From contig JBKQPR010000015.1 in assembly GCA_052144935.1 (NCBI GenBank), positions 1 to 49,358 on the forward strand: 49,358 bases of DNA, in the 5' to 3' direction. The notes beneath the pieces were generated by a model. It ran no database searches and had not been told where the DNA came from. It saw only the letters and a list, made by a program, of their open reading frames with translations. A program made the position numbers and the translations under genes. This stretch comes from JOPF133 sp052144935 (GTDB lineage Bacteria > Acidobacteriota > Terriglobia > Bryobacterales > Bryobacteraceae). Position 1 is the stretch's first letter, and each line of letters starts with the position of its first letter. Shown here in pieces: positions 15,545-24,013 of the stretch.

Positions 15545-15600
15545 GTCCAGTTCCGAACGGTTGCGCGCCCGTTACGCCCGGTTCGTTACAGGATCGAACG
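15545..15600. promoter_or_regulatory. 56-base phased GTT motif, copy 2
   Basis: Second copy of the block described at 12753-12808, with GTT again at motif positions 6, 16, 27, 37 and 41 and CGAACG at the end. It lies 49 bases upstream of the second SIS gene and in the same orientation relative to the downstream minus-strand gene as copy 1. It may also serve the plus-strand gene that starts at 15791. Confidence 0.5.
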
Positions 15601-15636
15601 TGTTCGGTGGGGCATGACAACCCGGCTCAGCCAGGC

Positions 15637-15724
15637 CTTTGACGCGGAGGCGCGGAGGCGCGGAGAAAAACGCGGAGAACACATTCTTGAGTCTTCTCCG
15701 CGTCTCCGCGCCTCCGCGTCAAAG
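15637..15724. repeat. CGCGGAGA palindromic repeat, copy B
   Basis: CTTTGACGCGGAGGCGCGGA on the left is mirrored by TCCGCGCCTCCGCGTCAAAG on the right, with CGCGGAGAAAA and TTCTCCGCG inside. It lies in the divergent region between the second SIS gene and the membrane-anchored protein at 15791. Confidence 0.75.
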
Positions 15725-15790
15725 ACCGCGAACCCAGGACAACTCAGTAGGTCTGCTAGAATCGAAACCAGAAAAGCGATTGGTTTTGGC

Positions 15791-17005
15791 ATGTCTCAGG
15801 GACAGACTCCCGGGCTGAAGGCAGACGGGGCCCCGGCGCCGCTCACCGACGAGCAGATACGCGAAGAACTGAATCGCGTCCTGGCCAGCCACGAATTCCG
15901 GACCAGCAAGCGCAGCCGCGATTTCCTCCGCTACGTGGTCGAGAACACCCTCGGCGGCCACGCCGGGCTGCTCAAGGAACGCACCATCGGGATCGAAGTT
16001 TTCGGCCGGCCCACCAGCTACGACCCCTCGGACGACGCCACCGTGCGGGTGAAAGCCGGCGAAGTGCGCAAACGTCTGGGCCTCTACTACTCCTCCGAGG
16101 GCGTCCGGAATCCGGTGCGCATCGAGCTGCCCTCAGGCACTTACATCCCCGAGTTCCACCCCGGAGCTTTCCCGCCGGCGCCGCCAACCGGACCGGCCGA
16201 CACGCCCGCGGAAGCCGCCGCTCTCCAGGCACCCGCGCGCTTTCACCCGCAACCCCTGTGGGCCGCAATAGCCGCGCTCTCGCTGGGGGCCGTCGCGCTG
16301 CTCGCATGGTGGGTCGCGCAACCCGCCGCCACCGCGCTAGACCAGTTTTGGGCCCCGGTGCTCCGCGGAGGTTCGCCCGTGCTGGTGTGCGCGGCCTATG
16401 TTCCGGTGTGGAGCGTGCCCGACGTGAAGCCCGGCGCCAAGCCGCGCCTCGAAGACTACATCCAGCTCACCGACCAGTTCGTGGGCGGCGGCGATCTGAT
16501 TGCCACCTCCCGCCTGGCCGCCATGCTCACCCGTCTGAAGCGCCCTTACCGCGTCAAGGTCGGAAACGACGTTTCCTTTCCCGATCTGCGCACGGGGCCG
16601 GCCATCCTGGTGGGATACTCGTACACGCGCTGGCGCGAGATCAGCGCCCAGATGCGCTACTTCATCGACGGCGCGCGCGAGCCGGTGGGCATCACCGACA
16701 ACGGCCAACCCACCGCGTGGGCGCTGCCTCATTTGCCCGCCGACCGCCGCACCGACGAGGACTACGCCATCGTCTCCCGCGTCTTCCACCCCGACACGCA
16801 CGCCATGCTGGTGGAGTTGGCGGGGATCACCCAGTACGGCACCGACGCCGCGGGCGACCTGGTGACCAATCCGGAGCTGATGGCTGAAGCCCTGCGTGGC
16901 GCGCCCGCGGACTGGCCGAAGAAGAACCTGCAAATGGTGCTCCACGTAAAGGTGATCGCCGGCGCCCCCAGCTCACCCAAGGTGCTCAAGACGCACTTCT
17001 GGTAG
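15791..17005 (+). CDS. Membrane-anchored protein with N-terminal regulator-like domain
   Basis: 404 residues from the ATG at 15791. Residues about 20-120 form a domain common in Solibacter-type genomes, often found before TPR or TolB-like sections: LASHEFRTSKRSRDFLRYVV, LKERTIGIEVFGRP, TVRVKAGEVRKRLGLYY and RIELPSGTYIPEF. It looks like a DNA-binding or signalling module, but its activity is unknown to me. A proline-rich linker and one membrane helix (about residues 155-177, AAIAALSLGAVALLAWW) follow, then a 225-residue periplasmic part with GPAILVGYSYTRWREI and FHPDTHAMLVELAGI. That topology suggests a CadC/ToxR-like one-component sensor. Confidence 0.65.
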   Translation: MSQGQTPGLKADGAPAPLTDEQIREELNRVLASHEFRTSKRSRDFLRYVVENTLGGHAGLLKERTIGIEVFGRPTSYDPSDDATVRVKAGEVRKRLGLYYSSEGVRNPVRIELPSGTYIPEFHPGAFPPAPPTGPADTPAEAAALQAPARFHPQPLWAAIAALSLGAVALLAWWVAQPAATALDQFWAPVLRGGSPVLVCAAYVPVWSVPDVKPGAKPRLEDYIQLTDQFVGGGDLIATSRLAAMLTRLKRPYRVKVGNDVSFPDLRTGPAILVGYSYTRWREISAQMRYFIDGAREPVGITDNGQPTAWALPHLPADRRTDEDYAIVSRVFHPDTHAMLVELAGITQYGTDAAGDLVTNPELMAEALRGAPADWPKKNLQMVLHVKVIAGAPSSPKVLKTHFW

Positions 17006-17163
17006 ACCGCGTCCTCCAAACACTTCAACTCCCATCCGGACATACGGGATCGATGTGCCTGGAACAAGTATTGATGCGGTGATATCGACGGTCAAGTTAC
17101 TCGTCGTCGAGATCGGCTACCTGGCTCGGAACCTTCGCCTGTTGGTGGACCATCTGCGGCGCC

Positions 17164-17286
17164 GTGGAACTGCTGAAGCATTTCATCAACCGCGCCCGTG
17201 TGGAGTTACTCAAGGAGACCAAGCAGGTCCAACTGCAGGTGCTGGAGCTGCACGACTTACTCCGCAAACAAGGTCACTTACACTGA
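17164..17286 (+). CDS. Possible small helical protein
   Basis: The frame ending at TGA 17284-17286 reads VELLKHFINRARVELLKE then TKQVQLQVLELHDLLRKQ, an amphipathic, coiled-coil-like helix with coding character. GTG 17164 gives 40 residues. Upstream the same frame holds LGTFACWWTICGA, which would be a short membrane segment, but no start codon is visible before a TGA, so the 5' part may be broken. It overlaps the convergent sulfatase-like stop by 9 bases. Confidence 0.3.
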   Translation: MELLKHFINRARVELLKETKQVQLQVLELHDLLRKQGHLH

Positions 17287-18462
17287 ATAGCGCTGCTTCC
17301 AAGCCGCCAGGCTCCCGGCCAGTTCCGTGCGCACGCTCAGAAACTGCTGGTTGTCGTACTGGTTCTGCCGTTCGCCCGGATCCGCCACCAGGTCGTACAA
17401 CTCGCCCGGCCCGGAGTGCGCCCCCGGGGTGCGCTCCACCAGCTTGTATCGCTCCACGCGCGCCATGGCGGTCGGCCCATCGGCCGCGAACACCGTGGTG
17501 CGCCACGGCTGCTTCTTGGGCAGAGACTTGCCGGTGGCCAGCGCCAGGTAGCTGCGGCCGCACAGGTTCGCGCTGGGCAGATTGCTCGACGCGAGCTCGC
17601 AAATGGTGGGGACCAGGTCGTAGGCGCTCACCTGGTCGGGACGCGTGACATCCGGCGGCACGTGGCCCAGCCAACTCCAGATCAGCGGCGTCGCCACGGC
17701 CTCCTGGAACATGTTGCGCGGCTCGGAGGCGCCTCCCGCGCCCCACAGCCCATGGTGCATGGCAAGATTGCCGCACGTGGCGGTGAAGACGATCAGGGTA
17801 TTCTGCAGCAGCCCCTTCTGCGTCAGCCGCGCTATGATCGCTCCCACTTCGTCGTCGAACGCGCTCACCGCGGCGCCGTATTTGCGCAGGCTGCCGATGG
17901 GGTCGGCCAGCAGTTCCCTGTTGCGCGCGGCATTCGGCGCGGGCCGATCCGGATTGAAGGTGTCGAACTTGATCTGGGCATACTGCTGGTGGTATTTCTG
18001 CGCCATGCCGTCATAGGGCGGCTGCAAATACGGGCAGCGCACGTGCAGGAAGAACGGCTTGCCGGCCGCCTGCGCATCCAGGAACTTGGGCGCCGCGCTG
18101 GCCTCGGCTTCCAGAGTCGCGTAGCCCAGCCCAGCCAGCAGTTTTTCCAGCCCCGCCTCGCCCGCCGGCACAGTCTCCGCATCGTGAACCTGCATGGGCG
18201 TGCGGCCGGTCACCAGGGTGGCGCGCCCCAGGCCCGGCTCCGGCGCGCAAACCGAATGATTCAAGAACCGAGTGCCGGTCTTCGCCAGGGCATCCAGATG
18301 GGGAGTGCGAACTTCCTGGTTGCCGTACGACCCCACGATCCAGGCCGGCAGGTTGTCCGGAGCCAGCAGCAGCAAGCTCGGCGGCGCCGGCGCGGGAGGT
18401 TTCTTGGCGGCGAACGCAGGCAGCGCCAGGCTGCCGAAAAAAAAGTGGCGGCGCGTAAGCAT
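17278..18462 (-). CDS. Sulfatase-like (alkaline phosphatase superfamily) exported protein lacking the sulfatase motif
   Basis: 394 residues from the ATG at 18462. It begins LTRRHFFFGSLALPAFA, a twin-arginine-like export signal. The body matches sulfatases: LLLLAPDNLPAWIVGSYGN, TPHLDALAKTGTRF, RATLVTGRTP, KPFFLHVRCPYLQPPYDG, TLIVFTATCGN and YDLVADPGERQNQYDNQ. The normal CxPSR maturation site just before RATLVTGR is replaced by EPGLG, and the metal-binding DD of the first strand is DN. It is therefore probably not a formylglycine sulfatase and may be a phosphodiesterase-like or inactive relative. The open frame continues upstream only through the GC-rich minisatellite, which is not coding. Confidence 0.75.
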   Translation of the reverse strand: MLTRRHFFFGSLALPAFAAKKPPAPAPPSLLLLAPDNLPAWIVGSYGNQEVRTPHLDALAKTGTRFLNHSVCAPEPGLGRATLVTGRTPMQVHDAETVPAGEAGLEKLLAGLGYATLEAEASAAPKFLDAQAAGKPFFLHVRCPYLQPPYDGMAQKYHQQYAQIKFDTFNPDRPAPNAARNRELLADPIGSLRKYGAAVSAFDDEVGAIIARLTQKGLLQNTLIVFTATCGNLAMHHGLWGAGGASEPRNMFQEAVATPLIWSWLGHVPPDVTRPDQVSAYDLVPTICELASSNLPSANLCGRSYLALATGKSLPKKQPWRTTVFAADGPTAMARVERYKLVERTPGAHSGPGELYDLVADPGERQNQYDNQQFLSVRTELAGSLAAWKQRYSV

Positions 18463-18491
18463 AATGGAAAATACAAGTATAGCTTCGACCG

Positions 18492-18916
18492 GCCGGCGCC
18501 CGGCGCGCAGCCCGCGCGGCGCGCGCCCATGCCCGGCGCGGCGCATGCCCCACGCCCGCCGCGGCACGGCGCGTGCCCACGCCCGACACGGCGCGTGCCC
18601 ACGCCCGACACGGCGCATGCCCCACGCCCGACACGGCGCATGCCCCACGCCCGGCGCGGCACGGCGCGTGCCCATGCCCATGCCCGGCGCGGCGCGCGCC
18701 CACGCCTGGGGTTCCACGCCCGGCACGGCGCGTGCCCCACGCCCGGCGCGACACGGCGCGTGCCCACGTCCGGCGCGGCGCATGCCCCACGCCCGGCGCG
18801 GCGCGTGCCCCACGCCCGCCGCGGCGCGCGCCCACGCCTGGGGTTCCACGCCCGGCGCGGCGCATGCCCCACGCCCGGCGCGACACGGCGCGTGCCCCAC
18901 GCCCGCCGCGGCGCGT
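18492..18916. repeat. GC-rich minisatellite
   Basis: About 425 bases of degenerate tandem units of 22-23 bases resembling CACGGCGCGTGCCCACGCCC, with variants GGCGCATGCCCC. A marker block, CTGGGGTTCCACGCC, occurs at 18706 and again 132 bases later at 18838, which is six units, so there is a higher-order period. It lies between the membrane protein gene and the sulfatase-like gene, both on the minus strand. It leaves frames open on both strands, but the arginine/alanine/proline-rich products are artefacts. Confidence 0.85.
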
Positions 18917-18925
18917 GAACGATCC

Positions 18926-20926
18926 CTACCTCACCTCGACGCTTCCGAACGCCAGCCCCAGATCCCGCGTATCCACCGCCGTCCGGAACGTGCGGCTCAC
19001 CGAGATTTCCACGCGCATCTCCGGCTTGCCCACCAGCGCGGCCGGCAGCGCGAAGGCCAGCTCGAACGCGTTCTGCCCCGCGCCGATATTCCGCGCGCCC
19101 AGCACCGACCCGTCTGCACTCACCGTCACCACCAGCGGCCCCTGCCGCACTTGCTCGTCCGGACAGTAGCCATTGAGATACAGCTTCTCGCCCGCTGTCT
19201 GCGGACCGGCCATCCGCAGCGTGGCCCGGCCGGGCATCCAGCGATGGTTGCCATCCACCGCGTACCATTCCGGTCCCAGCAGATAGGCCGCCAGCGGGCT
19301 CGCCACGTCGATCCGCGCGGGCGCTTCGAACGCCGCCGGCCCAGCCGAGTACTGCCCGGTAATGTTCCGCAGCCGCGCGCCGCGCACGTCGTAGACCACC
19401 GCCTCGCCGCGTTCCAGCGCCTTGGCGGCGACCTCCGCGGGCAGCACGAATTCCTCCGCCGATCCCAGATCGGGATGCGCTTCGATGGTCCGCTGGCTGC
19501 CCGGCGTCAGATAGACCTGATCGTTCCCCAGCAGGCGGAAGGGATGGTCCAGAATACCGTTGTAGAACAGTTCCGTGTCCACTCCATCCAGCAGGATGGC
19601 TTCGTGCGGATGCAGCTCGCGCGCCCCGGCCACGCCTTCCACCAGGTCTCGCACCCTCAGGCTGATCCGGTAATTCCACGCATCCGCTGCCAGCGTGCGC
19701 GGAACCACCATCACCGCATACAACGCCGCCAGCGCCACCGCGGCGCCCCGCCAGCGCCCTCCGCGCCGCCAGCACTCGGTCACCGCCCATCCGCCCAGCC
19801 AGCACAGCCCCACCAGCGGCACATAGGGATAATACTCGGTCATGTGATCGCGCAGCGGCAGCACCGGGGCCAACGCCACCACATACCACCCCAGGCAGAA
19901 CAGCCCCGCGTGCCGGCTGCCCGCGAACGCGGCGAGGCCCAGCACGATCGCTGCCACGGCCGCATCCAACAGCCACGCCGGCGCACCATACGGCGTCCAC
20001 AGCAGGGTCGGCCCCACCGACCACGTCACGTACTTCAGAAGGGTGCGCAGCACCGATCCCGTGAAGTGCATGGCATAGTCGCCCGTCCTCGGATTCGGCG
20101 CCACCGCCAGGTGCACGGCCGTATACACCAGCGATACCGCGAACATCGGCAGCGTCCGGCGGAAATAGCGGCGCGCGAGGGGCGCTCCCTGGGTCCAGGT
20201 GTACAGCGCCGCCAGCGCGGGGTAGACCACGTTCAGCTCCAGCGCCCCGAAGCCCAGCACAAACGCGATCCATTCGTAAATCTCGTAGCGCCGCCGGCCG
20301 GTCTCCTCGTAGCGCAGCAGGAAATGAAACGCCAGCAGCACAAGGAATCCCCACAGCACCTGGTCGTAAACGCAGACCCAGCCCAGAGGCTCTACCAGCA
20401 CGCTGTTCACGGCCCAGAAGATGGCTGCCCACAGGCCGGCCGCGCGGCTGCCCGCGATCCGCGCGCCGATCCACGCCACCAGCGCCAGGTTGGCAAACTG
20501 GGTGGCGAAGATGACGATGTGGAAGGGCAGCGCATCCAACCCGAACAGGGTGTAGCAGGCGAGAAAGAATCCACTATCGCCCGCCGGCCGTATGACGCCC
20601 TGCGCCGCGGGGGCGAACAGCGCCGCCGCGAGATCGTGAAATCCATGGACCCGCGCGGCCAGGCCCAGCCAGGCGAAATCGTCTGCCCGGAACCATGCGC
20701 CCAACCCGTGGTAATGCGCCAGCAGGCAAATCATCGGCGGCGCCAGCCACCAGCCCAAGAAGCGGTGAAAAAATCCCTGCGACTGCCGGGTTGGCAGACG
20801 GGGTGCCCTCTGGGCCCGTCTGTCCCCCGTTGCTTCGCAAGCGCCTGCGTTTTGGTGGGGCAGGCGGGGTGCCCTCTGCCTGCCAACCCATTTTTTCACA
20901 GCTTCCCAGCGCCGCGCCGCGTTCAC
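18926..20926 (-). CDS. Polytopic membrane protein, glycosyltransferase-like, unknown function
   Basis: 666 residues from a GTG overlapping the previous stop (GTGA). Residues about 13-47 are encoded by the dispersed GC-rich repeat; the recognisable protein begins near FFHRFLGWWLAPPMICLL. WFRADDFAWLGLA near residue 80, with its acidic pair after the first helix, recalls GT-C-type glycosyltransferases. About ten hydrophobic segments follow to residue about 420 (for example FHIVIFATQFANLALVAWI and HAGLFCLGWYVVALAP). The last 240 residues are soluble and end in an immunoglobulin-like or lipid-facing domain (ISVSRTFRTAVDTRDLGLAF). It is coupled to the lipoprotein gene, so a joint envelope role is likely. 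Confidence 0.6.
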   Translation of the reverse strand: MNAARRWEAVKKWVGRQRAPRLPHQNAGACEATGDRRAQRAPRLPTRQSQGFFHRFLGWWLAPPMICLLAHYHGLGAWFRADDFAWLGLAARVHGFHDLAAALFAPAAQGVIRPAGDSGFFLACYTLFGLDALPFHIVIFATQFANLALVAWIGARIAGSRAAGLWAAIFWAVNSVLVEPLGWVCVYDQVLWGFLVLLAFHFLLRYEETGRRRYEIYEWIAFVLGFGALELNVVYPALAALYTWTQGAPLARRYFRRTLPMFAVSLVYTAVHLAVAPNPRTGDYAMHFTGSVLRTLLKYVTWSVGPTLLWTPYGAPAWLLDAAVAAIVLGLAAFAGSRHAGLFCLGWYVVALAPVLPLRDHMTEYYPYVPLVGLCWLGGWAVTECWRRGGRWRGAAVALAALYAVMVVPRTLAADAWNYRISLRVRDLVEGVAGARELHPHEAILLDGVDTELFYNGILDHPFRLLGNDQVYLTPGSQRTIEAHPDLGSAEEFVLPAEVAAKALERGEAVVYDVRGARLRNITGQYSAGPAAFEAPARIDVASPLAAYLLGPEWYAVDGNHRWMPGRATLRMAGPQTAGEKLYLNGYCPDEQVRQGPLVVTVSADGSVLGARNIGAGQNAFELAFALPAALVGKPEMRVEISVSRTFRTAVDTRDLGLAFGSVEVR
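20786..20907. repeat. Dispersed GC-rich palindromic repeat, copy 2
   Basis: GGGTTGGCAGACGGGGTGCC and CTGGGCCCGTCTGTCCCCC form one hairpin, and GGTGGGGCAGGCGGGG with CTGCCTGCCAACCC a second. The copy ends in TTTTTTCACAGCTTCCC, matching the tail of copy 3 (TTTCTTTACAGCTTCCC). It lies inside the 5' part of the membrane protein frame and keeps that frame open. Confidence 0.8.
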
Positions 20927-21456
20927 CGCGTTTCCAGACCGATCGACAGCACCACCACGCCCAGCTCGCGGATATCGGGGCTACCCGGCGGAATGGCCTT
21001 GTCCAGCGAGAAATCCACGCGCATGGGATCGCCGCCCAGCAGGTTCGCGGGCACCTCCCGCCGGTAGACATAATTGCCGGGCTTGGTATAGGTCTCGGGA
21101 TCGAGCGAGTTGCCGTTCACCGAGGCCGAGAGCTTGAGACTCTTGAGCTTGTCGATCGAAACCGGCGGCACGGTCAGCTTCACCAACAGGGTGGCGCCCT
21201 TCTGCTCCGCGTGCAGGGGCCGCGCCAGGCTGATCGAGAACTGCCGTTCGGTCCAGCGCCAGGCCCCCTCCTCCACCGAGTGAAATCCCGAGAGCAACTG
21301 GCCGGCTGCCCGCGCATCGTTCATTGCCACCACGGAGGCCAGGCGCCTGGGCGCGCCTTCATCCGTCGGCCGCGTGGCCACCTTGTGGCGTTTGCAGCCG
21401 GCCGCCGCCAGCGCCAGCACCAGCGCCGCTCCTAAAACCGCTTGTCGTCTATGCAT
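20923..21456 (-). CDS. Lipoprotein of unknown function
   Basis: 177 residues from the ATG at 21456, which gives MHRRQAVLGAALVLALAA and a clear lipobox, AAAGC (Cys about 21). The mature part has SGFHSVEEGAWRWTERQFSI and two beta-rich stretches, TLLVKLTVPPVSIDKLKSL and YVYRREVPANLLGGDPMR, ending with DIRELGVVVLSIGLETR. The C-terminal pattern resembles the end of the downstream membrane protein, suggesting related sandwich domains. Its stop overlaps the next GTG. Upstream frame extension is only repeat DNA. Confidence 0.7.
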   Translation of the reverse strand: MHRRQAVLGAALVLALAAAGCKRHKVATRPTDEGAPRRLASVVAMNDARAAGQLLSGFHSVEEGAWRWTERQFSISLARPLHAEQKGATLLVKLTVPPVSIDKLKSLKLSASVNGNSLDPETYTKPGNYVYRREVPANLLGGDPMRVDFSLDKAIPPGSPDIRELGVVVLSIGLETR

Positions 21457-21496
21457 CCGTCTCCAGCCCGCTCCAGCGCCGGCAGGCCTGAAACCG

Positions 21497-21600
21497 ACGG
21501 GTTGACAGACGAAAGCGTCTGTCCCACGTTGGTGCCGAGGGGCTTGCAGGCAAGTGGGGCAGGCGCTTTCGCCTGCCAACCGATTTCTTTACAGCTTCCC
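21497..21600. repeat. Dispersed GC-rich palindromic repeat, copy 3
   Basis: GGGTTGACAGACGAAAGCG with CGTCTGTCCCAC, then GTGGGGCAGGCGCTTTCG with CGCCTGCCAACCG, followed by the conserved tail TTTCTTTACAGCTTCCCC. It lies between the oxidoreductase and lipoprotein genes, both on the minus strand. Confidence 0.8.
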
Positions 21601-21619
21601 CGAATCCGTGTACGCACCC

Positions 21620-23665
21620 TCAGTCTCCGGCCCGCTCCACTTCCACCAGGCAGCTATAGAAGGTCGGACCGCCGCCCTTGTCCGTCAGCCGGCTGGAGGT
21701 CAGCGCGTTGACGTTGCGCCCGCCCGGCGCGCGCTTGCCCCACCGCACCGAGGGCGCGCACACCACACCTGGCCGCACGCGTCCATCCACCTGCGCCAGC
21801 AGCAGCACCGAGCCGCGCTCGTTGTACACCAGCACCGGATCGGCGTTGCGAATCCGGCGCGCCGCGGCATCTTCGGCGCTCAAGTGCAGCGTGGCGGTCT
21901 GGAGGTCCACCGCGTCGCGATGGCCGAACGTCGAGTTCATGCTGTCGTCGTTCTTGGGCGAAATCAACTCCAGCGGATACCGGCTGCGCAGATCCCCGTC
22001 GCCGTGCCGCGATTCCACCGGCGGGGTATAGTCCAACTCCTCGGCGCGGAAGTGGCACTTGCCATCGGCGGTTCCAAACCCGCCCTCGGCGAACGGCTGA
22101 AACGGTTCCGGCAGCCGCAGACGCACCCAGCCGCGCTGGTCCAATTCCTCGAGCGTGATTCCCTTCAAAAACGGGTGCGGCGAATCCAGCAGCGTCCGCA
22201 CCATGTCGTCCTCGGTGTCGGCGAAACACGGGTCGTCGAAACCCATGCGCCCGGCCAGCAGGCGAAACACTTCCACGTTGGACTTGGCCTCGCCGGGCGC
22301 CGCCAGCGCCGGACGCGCCAGTTGCAGATAGTAGTGGCCGTATGCCAAATACAGATCGGTATGTTCCAGGAAGGTGGTGGAGGGCAGCAGAATATCGGCG
22401 TAATCGGCGGTATCGTTCTGGAACTGTTCCAGCACCACCGTGAACAAGTCTTCCCGCGCCATCCCGCGCAGCACCACGTTCTGATTGGGCGCGATGGCCG
22501 CCGGATTCGAGTTGTACACCACCAGCGCCTTCACCGGAGGCGCGTCCAGGGTGGTCAGCGCCGCGCCCAGTTCCGTCATGTTGACCAGGCGCGCCTCCCG
22601 GCCCAGCGCCCGCCACTGCAGATCGGCCCGCTCCAGGCCGGCGCGGTTCAAGGCCAGGTTAAAGGCATGCGAAGTGGAAAGCTGGAACCCGCCGCCCACC
22701 TCGCGCCAGGAGCCGATGAGAGCCGGCAGCAGCGCGATGGTCCTGGCCGCCATGGCCCCGCGCTCGCTGCGCTGCACCCCGTAATTCAAACGGATCACCG
22801 CCGGACGCGTGGTGGCATATTCGCGCGCCAGCGCCGCAATCTCTTCGGCGGCGATGCCGGTCAGCCCGGCCGCGCGCTGGGGAGTCCATTCCCGCACGCG
22901 CTCGCGCAGTCCGTCGAAGCCCCCGGTATACCGCTCCACGTACTCGCGGTCGTAAAGCCCTTCGCCCGCGATCACGTGCATCATGGCCAGCGCCAGGGCC
23001 GTATCGCTGCCCGGGTTGATGAAGTAGTGGCGGTCGGAGGCCGCGCCCGTGCGGTTGCGATGCGGATCTATGGTGTACAACCGGGCGCCATTGCGGCGCG
23101 CTTCCATGATGAACGGCCACAGGTGCACATTGGTGCCCAGGATATTGGCGCCCCAGGCGAGGATCAGCCGCGCGTGGCGGAACTGTTCCGGCTCGGTGTT
23201 GTAGCGCCGTCCGAGCGCCTCGGTGTGGCCCACAACCCCAGCTTCCGAGCAGATGGTGCGGTCCAGCCGCGAAGCTCCCAGCCGGTGAAAGAAGCGGCGG
23301 TCCATCCCCGCGCCGTTGAGCAGGCCCATGGTGCCGGCGTAGCTATAGGGCAGGATGGCCTCCGGGCCGAATTCCCGCGCGATCCCCTGAAGGCGCACGG
23401 CGATGGTGTACAGCGCCGCGTCCCAACTGATGCGCTCGAAGCGGCCTTCGCCCTTGGCGCCCACGCGCCGCTGCGGATAGAGCAGGCGCCCCGGCGAGTA
23501 TTCGCGCTCCAGATACTGCGCCACCTTGCCGCACAAAAACCCACGCGTTACCGGATGGGCCGCATCGCCGCGCAGCTTCATGCCGCGACCGTCCTCGACG
23601 GTCACCAGGAGCGAGCAGCAATCCGGACAATCCAAAGCGCAAACCGACCGGCGGATTTCAGGCAT
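21620..23665 (-). CDS. Molybdopterin-dependent oxidoreductase (DMSO reductase family)
   Basis: 681 residues, full length for a small bis-MGD enzyme. The 4Fe-4S site is at the N terminus: VCALDCPDCCSLLV and GFLCGK (likely ligands Cys9, Cys13, Cys17, Cys45). RFERISWDAALYTIA, PYSYAGTMGLLNG, DRTICSEAGVVGH, ILAWGANILGTNVH and YTIDPHRNRTG are molybdopterin-binding segments. NDTADYADILLPSTTFLEH and, near the end, HLSAEDAAARRIRNADPV make up the final cofactor-binding domain. There is no twin-arginine signal, so it is cytoplasmic. No partner electron-transfer subunit is adjacent, and the substrate is not evident. Confidence 0.9.
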   Translation of the reverse strand: MPEIRRSVCALDCPDCCSLLVTVEDGRGMKLRGDAAHPVTRGFLCGKVAQYLEREYSPGRLLYPQRRVGAKGEGRFERISWDAALYTIAVRLQGIAREFGPEAILPYSYAGTMGLLNGAGMDRRFFHRLGASRLDRTICSEAGVVGHTEALGRRYNTEPEQFRHARLILAWGANILGTNVHLWPFIMEARRNGARLYTIDPHRNRTGAASDRHYFINPGSDTALALAMMHVIAGEGLYDREYVERYTGGFDGLRERVREWTPQRAAGLTGIAAEEIAALAREYATTRPAVIRLNYGVQRSERGAMAARTIALLPALIGSWREVGGGFQLSTSHAFNLALNRAGLERADLQWRALGREARLVNMTELGAALTTLDAPPVKALVVYNSNPAAIAPNQNVVLRGMAREDLFTVVLEQFQNDTADYADILLPSTTFLEHTDLYLAYGHYYLQLARPALAAPGEAKSNVEVFRLLAGRMGFDDPCFADTEDDMVRTLLDSPHPFLKGITLEELDQRGWVRLRLPEPFQPFAEGGFGTADGKCHFRAEELDYTPPVESRHGDGDLRSRYPLELISPKNDDSMNSTFGHRDAVDLQTATLHLSAEDAAARRIRNADPVLVYNERGSVLLLAQVDGRVRPGVVCAPSVRWGKRAPGGRNVNALTSSRLTDKGGGPTFYSCLVEVERAGD

Positions 23666-23692
23666 TCGTCCCGATTATATCGCGCGCATCTG

Positions 23693-23992
23693 CACGCTTT
23701 CGCCGCCGCCCTCGGCGTAGTCTCTACCGAACGCGGGGCGTGGCTGGCAGGCCTCCGGCAAATTCAGACGAAACGCGCGCCACGATCCCGCGTTCCGGGC
23801 GTCCGAACAGGGAATTTTGGGGGAATCCCCCAAGGTTTTTATTGACACTAAAGGACTTGAGAATCATTTTGGGGGATTCCCCCAAAAAAATCGCTTCCTC
23901 CTCGGCCCAAACTGAGACGCTGGGAGCGTTAACGGCCGATCGGCGAGGCGGCGTTCCGGCCGCGCCGCTCCACGCTTTCGCCGCCGCCCTCG
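23693..23992. repeat. 22-base direct repeats bounding a palindrome-bearing intergenic block
   Basis: CACGCTTTCGCCGCCGCCCTCG occurs at 23693-23714 and again, without change, at 23971-23992. Short similarity continues beyond both copies (GCGTGG). The 256 bases between contain the two G/C palindromes listed separately. The layout could mark an inserted mini-element or a local duplication. Confidence 0.55.
23817..23887. promoter_or_regulatory. Two mirror-image palindromes around a TTGACA box
   Basis: TTGGGGGAATCCCCCAA (23817-23833) and TTTTGGGGGATTCCCCCAAAA (23867-23887) are perfect palindromes, and their cores are reverse complements of each other. TTGACA at 23842-23847, a perfect -35 box for the plus strand, lies between them; the -10 region (near GAATCAT) is weak. 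The site is in the divergent region of the oxidoreductase and the secretin-N-like gene, so an operator pair is plausible. The second palindrome is followed by A residues and could instead be a terminator remnant. Confidence 0.45.
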
Positions 23993-24013
23993 TCAGCACT
24001 CCAGGAGCGTGGT

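Noticed and set aside
18500..18916. CRISPR array
   Set aside because: Units are contiguous and degenerate without unique spacers of constant length, and no cas genes are present; it is a minisatellite.
18272..21067. Very long plus-strand frame over the minisatellite and the membrane protein gene
   Set aside because: It is antisense to well-supported minus-strand genes; the product is Arg/Pro/Ala/His-rich with no domain and reflects high third-position G+C.
23817..23890. Pair of simple transcription terminators
   Set aside because: The palindromes lie in a divergent upstream region with no gene end nearby, and the T run is only partly present; regulatory use is likelier, though not proved.
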